DNA of 58,498 bases, taken from assembly GCA_964649825.1 (NCBI GenBank), contig CAZYQW010000133.1, forward strand, positions 1 through 58,498, read 5' to 3'. The notes under the pieces were generated by a model. That model did no database searches, was not told the DNA's origin, and was given only the letters and a program-made list of their open reading frames with translations. The position numbers and the translations under genes are program-made. Within the stretch, counting starts at the first letter, position 1, and each line of letters opens with the position of its first letter. Below are positions 8,829 through 16,913 of the stretch, one piece after another. The stretch comes from CAZYQW01 sp964649825 (lineage in GTDB: Bacteria; Planctomycetota; B15-G4; JADJEK01).

Positions 8829-10309
8829 TCGATCCCTCCGCGCACGACCATGACGGCGCCGGTGGATCCGGTGGAGGTCCATTCGTCGAGGTGGAGCGTC
8901 AGCGACGGCGACGATCCGGCGACGAGCAGTCCGTCGTCCGTCCACTCGACGTCGCGGGATTCGATCAGGCCGCGATGCCGTTGCTCGGCGAGCTTCTCCC
9001 GCGAGAAGAGCCGGGTTTCGCCGTTCGTCGTGAGCTCGATCTCGACGTCGACGACGACACCGCGGATTCGCGGCAGCGAGAGCTCGACGCGCGCGGCGTC
9101 TCGGGGCACCGGCAACGTCGTGTCGAACGTCACCTGCGAACCGGCGAAGTCGCAGCGCACCGGCTCCGGCGGCACGCCGGGGAACGTGATGGCGAGGCCG
9201 GCCCGACGCGCGGCATCGGTGCGCGCGCGGCGGAGACGCTCCAAGAGGGCGTGCTCCCCCGCGGCCACGAGCCTCGCCTCGACCTCGATGGACTCGGGCG
9301 TCTCGAGCAGCTCGGCGAAGAACCCCGGCCACGGGCGGCCGACGATCGCGGCGAACTCGACCACGGTCGCCTCGGCCCGGACCGCCGCCGGGAAGCGGAC
9401 GATGAACCGCGGATCCGGCTCGACGGACGTCACCAGCGTGTCGCCGTCCTGCGTCATCTGCACCGGGTTCACCTTGATTCCGGCGAAGCTCAGGCGAAGC
9501 TCCTCCTCCCCGCGGCGGATGAGAAGGCGCGAGTTCGTCAGCATCAGATCGACGAAAGCCGGCGGGTCGATCCGGACCGACTCGATCCCCGGCGCCACCG
9601 CGAACCGGAGCCTCATCGTCCGGTTCGCGTCGATCGCCGGCGTCACGGCTCGAGGGGCGCCGTCCTTCGCGTCGGGACCGCGCAGGAAGACCTGCCAGTC
9701 GCGTCGAGCGGCCAGGTCGTACGGGACGAGCGACTCGAGCACGACGCGAACGGCCGTCTCGCGATCACCCTTCGCGAGCCGATCCTCCAGGTAGGCCCGC
9801 GACACGGCGGGAACCTCGGGGACCTTGGTGTAGAGGGCTCGAAAGGCGTCGGCCGCCTCGACTTCGCGGCCGCCGATGCGACCGAGGAACCGGACGCGCT
9901 CGAGATGCGCGTTCAAGTCGCGGTCGTCGAAACGGACCCATTCGGCGGCCCACGCGAATCCGGCTTCCGGCGCTCCACGCCCGCGCAGCAGGGTCGTGAT
10001 CCATTCGAACGACCGACGCTTGATCGGCTCGAGGCGATCGTCCTTCTGCACCTCTCGAAGCCCGCGGAGGAGTTCTTCGAAGCGGAGGATCGCACCGGCG
10101 GGATCGGTCGCTGCTACGGCCTTCGCGGCGTCGAATCGGTCCGTCCACGGCGTGACGTGCCGGTCGACGAAGTACCGGTCCACCGAGTCGACGACGCCGG
10201 CGCCGAACACCCAGAGCGACAGGGTGACGAACGCGACGACGGAGCAGGACGCAAAAAAAACTCGACCCACGTGGGCGAGTCGTCGAGGACCGCTGATCAT
10301 AAGAGGCAC
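8825..10309 (-). CDS. Membrane-anchored protein of unknown function, first gene of the CotH-VTC operon
   Basis: A 494-residue protein I do not recognise. It has one N-terminal membrane segment (about residues 16-38, GRVFFASC to SLWVFGAG). Next is a helical region of about 150 residues rich in paired helices (AAKAVAATDPAGAILRFEELL, VSRAYLEDRLAKGDRETAV) that could be TPR-like. The rest is a beta-rich, probably extracytoplasmic half. It overlaps the CotH start by 4 nt (ATGA), so both are surely co-translated. The start is uncertain: GTG at 10309 or ATG at 10300, both with a GGGAG upstream at imperfect distance. The first codons contain a terminator-like hairpin with eight T's (10253-10281), so a start further downstream cannot be excluded. 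Confidence 0.72.
   Translation of the reverse strand: MPLMISGPRRLAHVGRVFFASCSVVAFVTLSLWVFGAGVVDSVDRYFVDRHVTPWTDRFDAAKAVAATDPAGAILRFEELLRGLREVQKDDRLEPIKRRSFEWITTLLRGRGAPEAGFAWAAEWVRFDDRDLNAHLERVRFLGRIGGREVEAADAFRALYTKVPEVPAVSRAYLEDRLAKGDRETAVRVVLESLVPYDLAARRDWQVFLRGPDAKDGAPRAVTPAIDANRTMRLRFAVAPGIESVRIDPPAFVDLMLTNSRLLIRRGEEELRLSFAGIKVNPVQMTQDGDTLVTSVEPDPRFIVRFPAAVRAEATVVEFAAIVGRPWPGFFAELLETPESIEVEARLVAAGEHALLERLRRARTDAARRAGLAITFPGVPPEPVRCDFAGSQVTFDTTLPVPRDAARVELSLPRIRGVVVDVEIELTTNGETRLFSREKLAEQRHRGLIESRDVEWTDDGLLVAGSSPSLTLHLDEWTSTGSTGAVMVVRGGIE
10253..10281 (-). terminator. Intrinsic-terminator-like hairpin with T8 tract, inside the first codons of the operon
   Basis: On the minus strand, ACTCGCCCAC pairs with GTGGGTCGAGT (one bulged base; the core CCCACGTGGG is a perfect palindrome), followed at once by eight T's. 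This is the clearest intrinsic-terminator shape in the window. It lies about 85 nt past the stop of the conserved unknown gene at 10365, so it can end that transcript. It also falls over codons 10-19 of the following ORF, so it may act as an attenuator of the CotH-VTC operon or show that the annotated start is too far upstream. Confidence 0.6.
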
Positions 10310-10364
10310 GGACTCCCGCCGAATTCAGCCGTGGTGCTTCGGTCAGGGAACAGAGGCTCGAATA

Positions 10365-10808
10365 TTAACGCGATTCTTGGGCGTTCCCCCGCGGTTTCTT
10401 GGTGGCACTCGGGCGGTGGGGCTCGGGGAAGAGAAACCGCTCCCGTGCCGCGTCGGACGCCAGGACCTCGTCGCGATACCACGGCCGGAGACCGACGCCG
10501 TGCCAGTCGAGAAGATCGGGGTTCCTGCGCGCGAACGCCTCGAACGTCGCGTCGCGTGGTTCCTGGGCCATCCGATCGCTGACGAGGAGCACGTAGGCCC
10601 ACGTGATCGTCCGATGGAACCGATCCGGCCGGCCGGCCGACTCCGCCAACGCCCGCACCCCGCGTTCGAACCGCTCGATCGCCCGCGGTACGGACGTCGT
10701 CCGAAGCAGGATCCATGCGACGCGGATATGGTCCTCGTGCCGAAACGTCTCCGCGATGACCGTTCCCGCTTCGAACCCGGCAAGGAGCTGCTCCTCGAGG
10801 GTTGCCAT
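10365..10808 (-). CDS. Conserved protein of unknown function (FRHEDHIRVAW type)
   Basis: A 147-residue small soluble protein. I recognise the pattern from many bacterial genomes (F-x-H-x-DH-x-RVAW, then W-DLLDWH and a YRDEVLASDAAR-x-RFLFP ending), but it has no established function and I cannot give it a family number. Conserved His and Asp in FRHEDH and the WYRDE motif hint at a binding or enzymatic pocket. It is transcribed divergently from a small ribbon-helix-helix-like protein; only 59 nt separate the two starts and a 24-bp palindrome sits between them, so joint regulation is likely. Its tail (TKKPRGNAQESR) is basic and probably disordered. Confidence 0.75.
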   Translation of the reverse strand: MATLEEQLLAGFEAGTVIAETFRHEDHIRVAWILLRTTSVPRAIERFERGVRALAESAGRPDRFHRTITWAYVLLVSDRMAQEPRDATFEAFARRNPDLLDWHGVGLRPWYRDEVLASDAARERFLFPEPHRPSATKKPRGNAQESR

Positions 10809-10829
10809 GACGGGGCTCCATGTTCGTTA

Positions 10830-10853
10830 TGGTACTTTGGTACCAATATACCA
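10830..10853. promoter_or_regulatory. 24-bp imperfect palindrome between divergent genes, likely operator
   Basis: TGGTAC-TT-TGGTACCA-AT-ATACCA reads almost the same on both strands: the central TGGTACCA is perfect and the outer arms are TGGTAC and ATACCA. It takes up most of the 59-nt gap between the divergent starts at 10808 and 10868 and is AT-rich compared with its surroundings. The spacing of half-sites fits a ribbon-helix-helix dimer-of-dimers, so the neighbouring small protein is a candidate ligand (autoregulation). It must overlap the promoters of both genes. Confidence 0.65.
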
Positions 10854-10867
10854 ACCAGAGGCCCCGC

Positions 10868-11146
10868 ATGGCACCGCGCCGAAAGTCCCCCGAATCCACC
10901 GTCCAACGAGTGCAGACCGGCATCCGGATCGAGAAACGAATCCTCAAGGTCCTCAAGGGGTTGGCGGAATACCACGACGTCCGCCTCGGCGACCTCATCG
11001 AAGGGATCGTGCTGCATGCGTTCGAGGGCAAGTGCGCCCTTGGCGAGGAGAGTCGAGCCGTCGTCCAGAAGCTGAAGAAGGTCTACAGCCTCGACCTGGG
11101 TGCGCACGACAGCCATCGCCTTGCCGAGAAGAAGCCCGACGAGTGA
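10868..11146 (+). CDS. Small ribbon-helix-helix-like DNA-binding protein
   Basis: A 92-residue protein. The segment TGIRIEKRILKVLKGLAEY, followed by DVRLGDLIEGIVLHAFEG, has the strand-helix-helix pattern of Arc/MetJ-type (RHH) regulators: a short basic strand (TGIRIEKR), then two helices. The C-terminal part (AVVQKLKKVYSLDLGAHDSHRL) is conserved in homologues I have seen but not explained. The start at 10868 (MAPRRKS) was chosen because the longer frame to 10820 would read through the palindromic operator and contains no basic N-terminus. It probably represses itself and the divergent gene at 10808. An antitoxin-like role is possible, though no toxin fold is seen next to it. Confidence 0.75.
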   Translation: MAPRRKSPESTVQRVQTGIRIEKRILKVLKGLAEYHDVRLGDLIEGIVLHAFEGKCALGEESRAVVQKLKKVYSLDLGAHDSHRLAEKKPDE

Positions 11147-11172
11147 GCCGACTCGCTGCGAAGGTCCCGGTG

Positions 11173-11613
11173 TCACTTCGCCTTCAAGAACTGCCGATTC
11201 ATCGCGGCTCGCACGTCTGCGAACGGAACGCCGCCACGCCGGCCGGCCTCGACCGCGGCGAATCCGAAATCCATCGGAGTCTCATCGTGCGGGACAAAGC
11301 TCGCCGCGGACTCCGGCAGCCACCGATCCTCCTCGAGGTGGTGGAACAGGAGCTCGTTGGATTGGATTCGACGGCACTCCAGCTCCAGCGCCAGACATCC
11401 CGGATCGTCGAAGAACAGGACGGTCCCGTCGACGGTCCGGCACTGCGCGGAGAACGGGGCGCTTCCGATCGACATGCGGCACGAGTCGCACTTCGTCATG
11501 CCCCATGCGATCGGGTGGGGCCGCATCGGACCGATGTCTCGCGGAGGCGGATCGCCGCAGGACGAAGCGAACAAGACGAGGGTGAGCAGAACGAGCCGCG
11601 GCGGGGCGGTCAT
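11173..11613 (-). CDS. NosL-like lipoprotein (copper-binding family)
   Basis: A 146-residue lipoprotein. The signal peptide ends in LFASSC, with the lipid-modified Cys at residue 19. The NosL hallmark CDSCRM is at 42-47 (Cys42, Cys45, Met47), followed by FFDDPGCLALELE, also a NosL feature. NosL delivers Cu(I) to nitrous-oxide reductase in denitrifiers, but many bacteria have NosL homologues without nos genes. No nosZ, nosD, nosF or nosY is seen in this window, so it is best called a periplasmic or outer-membrane copper-binding lipoprotein of unspecified target. The ATG at 11613 has GAGG 6 nt upstream. It is convergent with the RHH-like gene. Confidence 0.82.
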   Translation of the reverse strand: MTAPPRLVLLTLVLFASSCGDPPPRDIGPMRPHPIAWGMTKCDSCRMSIGSAPFSAQCRTVDGTVLFFDDPGCLALELECRRIQSNELLFHHLEEDRWLPESAASFVPHDETPMDFGFAAVEAGRRGGVPFADVRAAMNRQFLKAK

Positions 11614-11808
11614 GCGTCACCTCGGCCGGCCGCGCGGAAGGGTGCTTTCCTCCCGCGGAATGTAGAAACTGCCGGTCTTCCCACCATGGGACCTCCAGCG
11701 GCTGGACCAGGGCCGAACCGTCCGAGCTCCAGAGCCGAAGATCCGAGGCCCGGGAACGGCTCGAGCTCCTAACCGCTGGTCGGTACGCGAATTGCTTTTC
11801 ATCAAGGA

Positions 11809-11834
11809 CCGATGGCCGAAGGTCATCGGCTTTT
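11809..11834 (+). promoter_or_regulatory. Leader hairpin with T-run upstream of the PRC-barrel gene
   Basis: CCGATGGCC and GGTCATCGG form a 9-bp stem (one G-T pair) around a GAA triloop, followed by CTTTT. It ends 29 nt before the ATG at 11864. The shape is that of a weak intrinsic terminator, but the only gene upstream on this strand ends at 11146. It is therefore better explained as a 5'-leader structure or attenuator of the PRC-barrel gene. The rest of 11614-11863 holds nothing I can name. Confidence 0.4.
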
Positions 11835-11863
11835 GGACCCCGTTCGAATCGAGAGTACCGCTC

Positions 11864-13516
11864 ATGCGACCAACACCCTTCCATGCGACGCTCTGCGTCA
11901 TCGTCCTCGCGTCCTTCGCGGGCGCACAGGACGATTCTAACTCGCCGCGCTCGAAGGACTCCGTCGCCGCACGGGCCGCCCTCGGTGACGCGAAGCTCCT
12001 CCGCCTCCGCACCACGGAGATCCGGGATCTCGACGTGCTCGGCCGCGGCGAGGACCCGAAGCGGATCGCGACCGTAAAGGAAGTGATGATCGACGTGGAA
12101 CAGGGGCTCGTCCCGTTCCTCATCCTGATCGACGCGAACGACAGCGAACGCTTCCTGGCCGTGCCGACCCACGTGCTCCACTTCGACGCAACGAACGAGA
12201 AGGGAAAGCCGGCGATCTCGATCGAGCGACCGCTCCTCCAGAAGGCTCGTATCTTCAAGCGCGACGAATGGAAGGATGGCAAGACGCTGCTGAATCGGCG
12301 CGACTTCGAAGGCGAGGCCGCCGAGAGCGCAGGGACCACCGCCGGCAAGAGCGGCACGGGCAAGAGCGGCAAAGGCAAGACGCCGGCGGAGAATCCGCTT
12401 TCCGACAGCCCGCTCTATCGCTCGGGATCGCTCTTCGAATCCAAGCTCTCCAACGAGGCCGGAGAGAAGCTCGGGACGATCCATGACCTGGTCTTCGACG
12501 CGCCGAGCGGGAAGATCGCCTACGTGGTCGTCGCGACGGGCGGAACGTTCGGCCTCGGCAAGGACTTCTACGCCGTGCCGATGACCACGCTCGTCGCGCG
12601 CGACGCGAAGACGCTCGCGGCCACCTTCAGCCAGAAGAAGTTGGAGAAGGCGCCCGCGTTCTCGAAGGACGAATGGCCGGACGACGACGCCTTCGTGCAG
12701 AAGGTCCACTCGCACTTCGGGACGGAGAGCACGAGCCAGGGAAGCCGGGCCGTTCGCCAGGCGGGCTCCGATGACCTGACGAGCGGACACTCCGACAAGG
12801 CGACGCGGTTCGCGCTGCACCTCGAGGCGCAGCATGCGTACCACTTCGAAATCACCGAGAAGAGCGCGGCCGGCGAGACGTCCGATGAGTCCGGCAGGTC
12901 CGAGGAATCCAAGGAAGAGGAGGACGACGAGGAGGACGCGTCACGTCGTTCCAACCGTTCGAAGGCAAAGGGACGGCTCGACCTGACCGTGGAGCGCGTC
13001 GAGGCCACCGGCGGCGCCGTGCTGAGCGTGACCTCCACGGAGCAGGGAGCGGCGGAACCGAACGAGAAGGCCCGGGTCACGATCGACGCACGCGGCGAGA
13101 TCCAGACGCCCACCGACCTCAACGCCACGTTGCGGGATCGCCTGGAGATCGTGCTCGGCGCCGGGCTGCACGGGGTGGTGCTGAATCCCGGCGAGTCGTA
13201 CTCGCCCTCGGTGACGGAACCTCTCAAGAAGAAGCGTCTTTCGGCCGCGGGCGGGCGCGCTCTCTCGCTCACGTTCCTCGACCTGAACCAGTCGGATCGA
13301 TCGAGCGAAGTCGCGCGGTTCGAAGTCGACGGTTGGTCCCACGGTGCACGCAACGAGTCACGCGCCTCGGGTCGCGCCCTCTACCGGACGAGCGACGGTC
13401 TCCTCGAGTCCCTGACCGTCAAGTCCGAGGACGACCCGGCCAGCCGGCTCGTGATTCGCCGTCTCGCCGGCGCCGGCTCGGAAGACGACACGCGGAAGAA
13501 GAACGGAGGCCGTTGA
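11864..13516 (+). CDS. Secreted protein with two PRC-barrel domains
   Basis: A 550-residue exported protein. The signal peptide MRPTPFHATLCVIVLASFAGAQ is read from the start at 11864; a 24-codon upstream extension has no such feature. Two PRC-barrel-type modules are visible: residues about 37-110 (RIATVKEVMIDVEQGLVPFLI, then RFLAVP) and about 188-250 (EKLGTIHDLVFDAPSGKIAYV, then DFYAVPMTTL). PRC barrels are small ligand- or partner-binding folds found in ribosome maturation, photosynthetic and sporulation proteins. A Ser/Glu/Asp-rich stretch (about 345-375) separates them from a C-terminal half of about 190 residues that is beta-rich and unassigned. It lies alone between a divergent NosL gene and a PQQ-type dehydrogenase; no function can be given beyond export. 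Confidence 0.72.
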   Translation: MRPTPFHATLCVIVLASFAGAQDDSNSPRSKDSVAARAALGDAKLLRLRTTEIRDLDVLGRGEDPKRIATVKEVMIDVEQGLVPFLILIDANDSERFLAVPTHVLHFDATNEKGKPAISIERPLLQKARIFKRDEWKDGKTLLNRRDFEGEAAESAGTTAGKSGTGKSGKGKTPAENPLSDSPLYRSGSLFESKLSNEAGEKLGTIHDLVFDAPSGKIAYVVVATGGTFGLGKDFYAVPMTTLVARDAKTLAATFSQKKLEKAPAFSKDEWPDDDAFVQKVHSHFGTESTSQGSRAVRQAGSDDLTSGHSDKATRFALHLEAQHAYHFEITEKSAAGETSDESGRSEESKEEEDDEEDASRRSNRSKAKGRLDLTVERVEATGGAVLSVTSTEQGAAEPNEKARVTIDARGEIQTPTDLNATLRDRLEIVLGAGLHGVVLNPGESYSPSVTEPLKKKRLSAAGGRALSLTFLDLNQSDRSSEVARFEVDGWSHGARNESRASGRALYRTSDGLLESLTVKSEDDPASRLVIRRLAGAGSEDDTRKKNGGR

Positions 13517-13576
13517 TTCCCATGTCCACTCACTCGCACAAGGAGCCGCCGACCCAGATGAATCCGGAGCCGAGCC

Positions 13577-15121
13577 ATGGCACGAACATCCATCGTCCCG
13601 CCATTCACCTGCCTCCTCTGGCTCTCGTCCTTGCCGTCGGCCGGAGTTGCCGCCACGCCGATCACCGCGGTGCGAATCGCGAGCGGTCTCGAGTTCCCGA
13701 CGTGGATCGGATCGGCGCCGGGCGACGCGACGCGACTCTTCGTCCTGGAGAAGATGGGCCGCGTCCGAATCATCGGTCCCACGCTGGTCGGTACGCCATT
13801 CCTCGACATCGCGGCGAAGGTCACTGACGGCGGCGAGCGCGGCCTGTTGGGTCTCGCGTTCCACCCCAACTACGAGTCGAACGGGTACTTCTACGTGAAC
13901 TACACGCGCTTCGACTTCGCGACGGTCGTGGAACGTTATCAGGTGTCGAGCAACCCCGAAGTGGCGGACCCGGCAAGCGCCACGCTCATCTTCGGCCCGG
14001 TCGCTCAGCCCTTCAGCAATCACAATGGAGGGTGCATCGCGTTTGGTTCGGACGGCTTCCTCTACGTCGCGCTCGGCGACGGCGGTAGCGGCGGAGACCC
14101 GTTCTGCTTCGCGCAGGACGGGTCCGTATTGTTGGGGAAGCTGGCCCGGATCGACGTCGATCAAGGGGGCGCCGCGCCGCCGTCGAACCCATTCGTCGGC
14201 GATCCGGCCTTCCTCGACCCGATCTGGTCGTACGGCCTCCGCAATCCCTGGCGCTTCTCTTTCGATCGGGCGAACGGCGACCTGTACATCGGCGACGTCG
14301 GCCAAGGATCACGCGAGGAGATCGACTGGCTGCCGGGAGGCAACCCGGGCGGGGCCAACTTCGGTTGGAACGTGATGGAGGGCGACGCGTGCTTTGGGTC
14401 GACGTGCGGCGGGGTACCGCCGTGCGACTCGCCGCTCTTCGTCGATCCGGTCCTGGACTACACGCACTCCGAGGGTTGCTCCGTGACGGGCGGCTACGTC
14501 TACCGTGGCTGCGCGATCCCGGACCTCGACGGCGTCTACTTCTATGGCGACTACTGCAACGGCCGCGTCTGGTCGTTCCGGATCCAGAACGGAACGGTGG
14601 TGCAGCATCAGGAACGTACGGCGGAGATCGACCCCGCCGGTCCGGACTCGATCGGTTCGATCTCGACCTTCGGCGAGGACGCCTGCGGCGAGCTCTACAT
14701 CGCCGACTTCCTGGACGGCGAGATCTTCCGCATCGTTCCGAACGTCCCCGCCCCGGGCGTCGACCTCGGATTCGGCAAGACGGGCGGCAACGGGCTCGTG
14801 CCGATCCTCGCGGTCTGCGGGCTCCTGGACAGCGGCAACACGGCGGACGTCACGTTGACGGAGGCTCCTCCCGGGGCGTTCGCGCTGGTCTTCGCCTCGC
14901 TGAACCAGAACCCCGTCGCCACCCTGGGGGGCACGCTCGTTCCGGACCTCGGATCCGCCGCCGTCTTCCCGCTGGCGACCGATTCCGGCGGCAGTTGGAA
15001 GATCGTGGCGTCAGGAGGCGGTGGGGTCCTCGACGTCTACGCGCAGACCCTCATCGACGACCCCGGAGCGTCCGCGGGCGTCGGGTTCTCGAACGCGCTC
15101 CGACTGACCTTCCTTCCCTGA
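13577..15121 (+). CDS. Secreted glucose/sorbosone dehydrogenase-like (PQQ, GSDH) protein
   Basis: A 514-residue exported protein. After the signal peptide (to about residue 25) comes a six-bladed propeller of the soluble quinoprotein glucose dehydrogenase family: ERGLLGLAFHPNYESNGYFYV (His of the AFHPNY motif is the family's catalytic base), HNGGCIAFGSDGFLYVALGD, LRNPWRFSFDRANGDLYIGDV and ADFLDGEIFRI. Such enzymes oxidise aldoses using PQQ and calcium, though many homologues are untested. The last 125 residues are a separate beta-sandwich ending in GVGFSNALRLTFLP; a similar C-terminal module is found on other secreted proteins of this window (29176-29982, 47654-49237). Several extra Cys pairs (ACFGSTCGGVPPC) suggest disulphides. 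ATG at 13577 with GGAG upstream. Confidence 0.85.
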   Translation: MARTSIVPPFTCLLWLSSLPSAGVAATPITAVRIASGLEFPTWIGSAPGDATRLFVLEKMGRVRIIGPTLVGTPFLDIAAKVTDGGERGLLGLAFHPNYESNGYFYVNYTRFDFATVVERYQVSSNPEVADPASATLIFGPVAQPFSNHNGGCIAFGSDGFLYVALGDGGSGGDPFCFAQDGSVLLGKLARIDVDQGGAAPPSNPFVGDPAFLDPIWSYGLRNPWRFSFDRANGDLYIGDVGQGSREEIDWLPGGNPGGANFGWNVMEGDACFGSTCGGVPPCDSPLFVDPVLDYTHSEGCSVTGGYVYRGCAIPDLDGVYFYGDYCNGRVWSFRIQNGTVVQHQERTAEIDPAGPDSIGSISTFGEDACGELYIADFLDGEIFRIVPNVPAPGVDLGFGKTGGNGLVPILAVCGLLDSGNTADVTLTEAPPGAFALVFASLNQNPVATLGGTLVPDLGSAAVFPLATDSGGSWKIVASGGGGVLDVYAQTLIDDPGASAGVGFSNALRLTFLP

Positions 15122-15237
15122 GCGATTCTCGGCCGTTCGAGCGCCGGATCGTCTTCACTGGCTCACCCGCGGCCGCCGCCGCAGCGCGGCGAGGGTCGGT
15201 TCGTGTCGCGGTCGTGACTCGATAGATTGGTCCGCCG

Positions 15238-16179
15238 ATGGACGAGATCGTCGAGCACGGCTACGCGCGCGTCGGACTGCTCGGGAACCCTTCGGACGGC
15301 TACGGGGGCCGCTGCCTCGCCTTCACGTTCGAGGACTTCCGGGCGGCGGTCACGCTGCGTGATCTCGACGCGGGCGACGACGAGTCGTTCGTGGTCCGCT
15401 CCGGAGCTGGCGCCGAGCTTCTTCGCGCCGCGGCTCGCCGGTTCGCCGTCGCGCGCCCTGGCGCGCTGGCGGGCGCCTCCGTCGAGCTCTCGTTCGCGAC
15501 GAAAATCCCCCGCCAAGTCGGGCTCGCCGGATCGAGCGCGATCATCATCGCCGCGCTCCGCGCTCTCGCTCGCCGCGGCTCGGTCTCGATCGCACCCGAC
15601 GAGCTGGCCGCGATCGCTCTCGCGGCCGAGACGGAAGAGGTCGGCAACGCGGCCGGCCCGATGGATCGCGTCATCCAAAGCCACGAGGGATTCATGGACA
15701 TGGACTTCCAGGAGCCTCGCGCCGCCGCTCGGGATCGCCGCCTCGATCCGGCGCTCTTGCCGCCCCTCTTCGTCGCGTGGAACCCGCGCGGCGGCGAACG
15801 CTCCGGCATCGTGCACGACGAGGTGCGCCGGCGGTTCGAGCGCGGCGAGCCGGCGGTGCGCTCGGCGATGGCCGAGTTCCCCCGAATCGCGGCCGAGGGA
15901 GTCGACGCCCTCGAGTCCGGAGACCTCGCCCGTTTCCGAGCGCTCGTCGACCGGAACTTCGACCTGCGCGCGACGATCTGGACGCTCGCGCCCGCGGATC
16001 GGGAGCTCGTCGCGATCGGCCGCGCGGCAGGTGCGGCCGTGAAGTTCGCGGGCTCGGGCGGCGCCGTCGTCGGCGTTCTCGCGTCCAGCGATCGATTCGA
16101 CGCGGTCCGCACCGCCTACGCGGCGCGCGGCTACCCGACCCTCCGGCCACGAGTCGGCCCCGCGCGGAGTTCGAGGTGA
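15238..16179 (+). CDS. GHMP-family sugar kinase, glucuronokinase-like
   Basis: A 313-residue GHMP kinase. Motif 1 is ARVGLLGNPSDGYGG near residues 10-24, motif 2 (ATP loop) is GLAGSSAIIIAAL near 98-110, and motif 3 is KFAGSGGAVVG near 265-275. The N-terminal motif most resembles plant glucuronokinase, which makes glucuronate-1-phosphate. A heptose or galactose kinase is the alternative. Its stop overlaps the start of a nucleotidyltransferase (GTGA), which fits a sugar-1-phosphate activation pair. The ATG at 15238 has no Shine-Dalgarno sequence, but TAGATT lies 10 nt upstream, so the message may be leaderless (tentative). Confidence 0.85.
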   Translation: MDEIVEHGYARVGLLGNPSDGYGGRCLAFTFEDFRAAVTLRDLDAGDDESFVVRSGAGAELLRAAARRFAVARPGALAGASVELSFATKIPRQVGLAGSSAIIIAALRALARRGSVSIAPDELAAIALAAETEEVGNAAGPMDRVIQSHEGFMDMDFQEPRAAARDRRLDPALLPPLFVAWNPRGGERSGIVHDEVRRRFERGEPAVRSAMAEFPRIAAEGVDALESGDLARFRALVDRNFDLRATIWTLAPADRELVAIGRAAGAAVKFAGSGGAVVGVLASSDRFDAVRTAYAARGYPTLRPRVGPARSSR

Positions 16180-16913
16180 AGGTCGTCCTGCTCGCCGCCG
16201 GCTTCGCCACGCGCATGTACCCGCTGACGCGCGAGCGTGCCAAGCCGCTCCTCGAGGTCGCGGGACGGCCGATCCTCTCCCACCTGCTCGACCGCGTGCT
16301 CGAGATCACCGATCTCTCGTCGATCGTCGTCGTGACCAATCATCGCTTCGTGGCCGACTTCGAGCGCTGGCGCGACGCGGCCGGCGCGACGGCGCCGATC
16401 CGCGTCGTCGACGATGGGTCGACGAGCGACGCCGACAAGCGCGGCGCGATCGCCGACCTCCGCCTCGCGCTCGCCGGCACCGACACCCGCGAGTCGTTCC
16501 TCGTGATCGCGGGCGACAACCTGATCGACTTCAGCCTCGCCTCGCTCGCATCGACGTTCCGCGAGAGCGGGCGCGCGTTGCTCGTGCTGCGCACGATCGA
16601 GGGCGAAGTGCCGCCGCGCCGCCACGGCGAGGTGACGCTGGACGAGCACGGCCGCGTGATCCGATTTCGCGAGAAGCCGGCCGACCCGCGCACGCGGCTC
16701 ACCGCGACCTGCATCTACTTCTTCCCCCCCGAGGTCCACGCCCTTCTCGACCGCTACCTGGAGGAAGGCCAGGACCCCGACGCACCGGGATACTTCATCG
16801 AATGGCTGATCGGGCGGCTCGAGGTCGACGGCAGACCGTTCGACGGCCGCTGGTTCGACATCGGCAATCTCGGCTCGTACGCGCAGGCCCAACGCGAGTG
16901 GACTCGCCGCTGA
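16176..16913 (+). CDS. Sugar-1-phosphate nucleotidyltransferase
   Basis: A 245-residue NTP-transferase of the GlmU/RmlA/HddC superfamily. The nucleotide-binding signature LLAAGFATRMYPLTRERAKP is at the N-terminus, VIAGDNLIDF supplies the metal-binding Asp, and GEVTLDEHGRVIRFREKP is the classic substrate-site segment. The C-terminal left-handed helix of GlmU is absent, so it is a catalytic domain only. The start is a GTG at 16176 that overlaps the kinase stop (GTGA); a much longer open frame upstream is a shadow of the kinase gene. Together the pair could convert a free sugar, most likely an uronic acid or heptose, to a nucleotide sugar for polysaccharide synthesis. The exact nucleotide and sugar are not determined. 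Confidence 0.87.
   Translation: MKVVLLAAGFATRMYPLTRERAKPLLEVAGRPILSHLLDRVLEITDLSSIVVVTNHRFVADFERWRDAAGATAPIRVVDDGSTSDADKRGAIADLRLALAGTDTRESFLVIAGDNLIDFSLASLASTFRESGRALLVLRTIEGEVPPRRHGEVTLDEHGRVIRFREKPADPRTRLTATCIYFFPPEVHALLDRYLEEGQDPDAPGYFIEWLIGRLEVDGRPFDGRWFDIGNLGSYAQAQREWTRR

Noticed and set aside
11173..11613. Nitrous-oxide reductase accessory locus
   Set aside because: Only a NosL-like lipoprotein is present; no nosZ, nosD, nosF or nosY.
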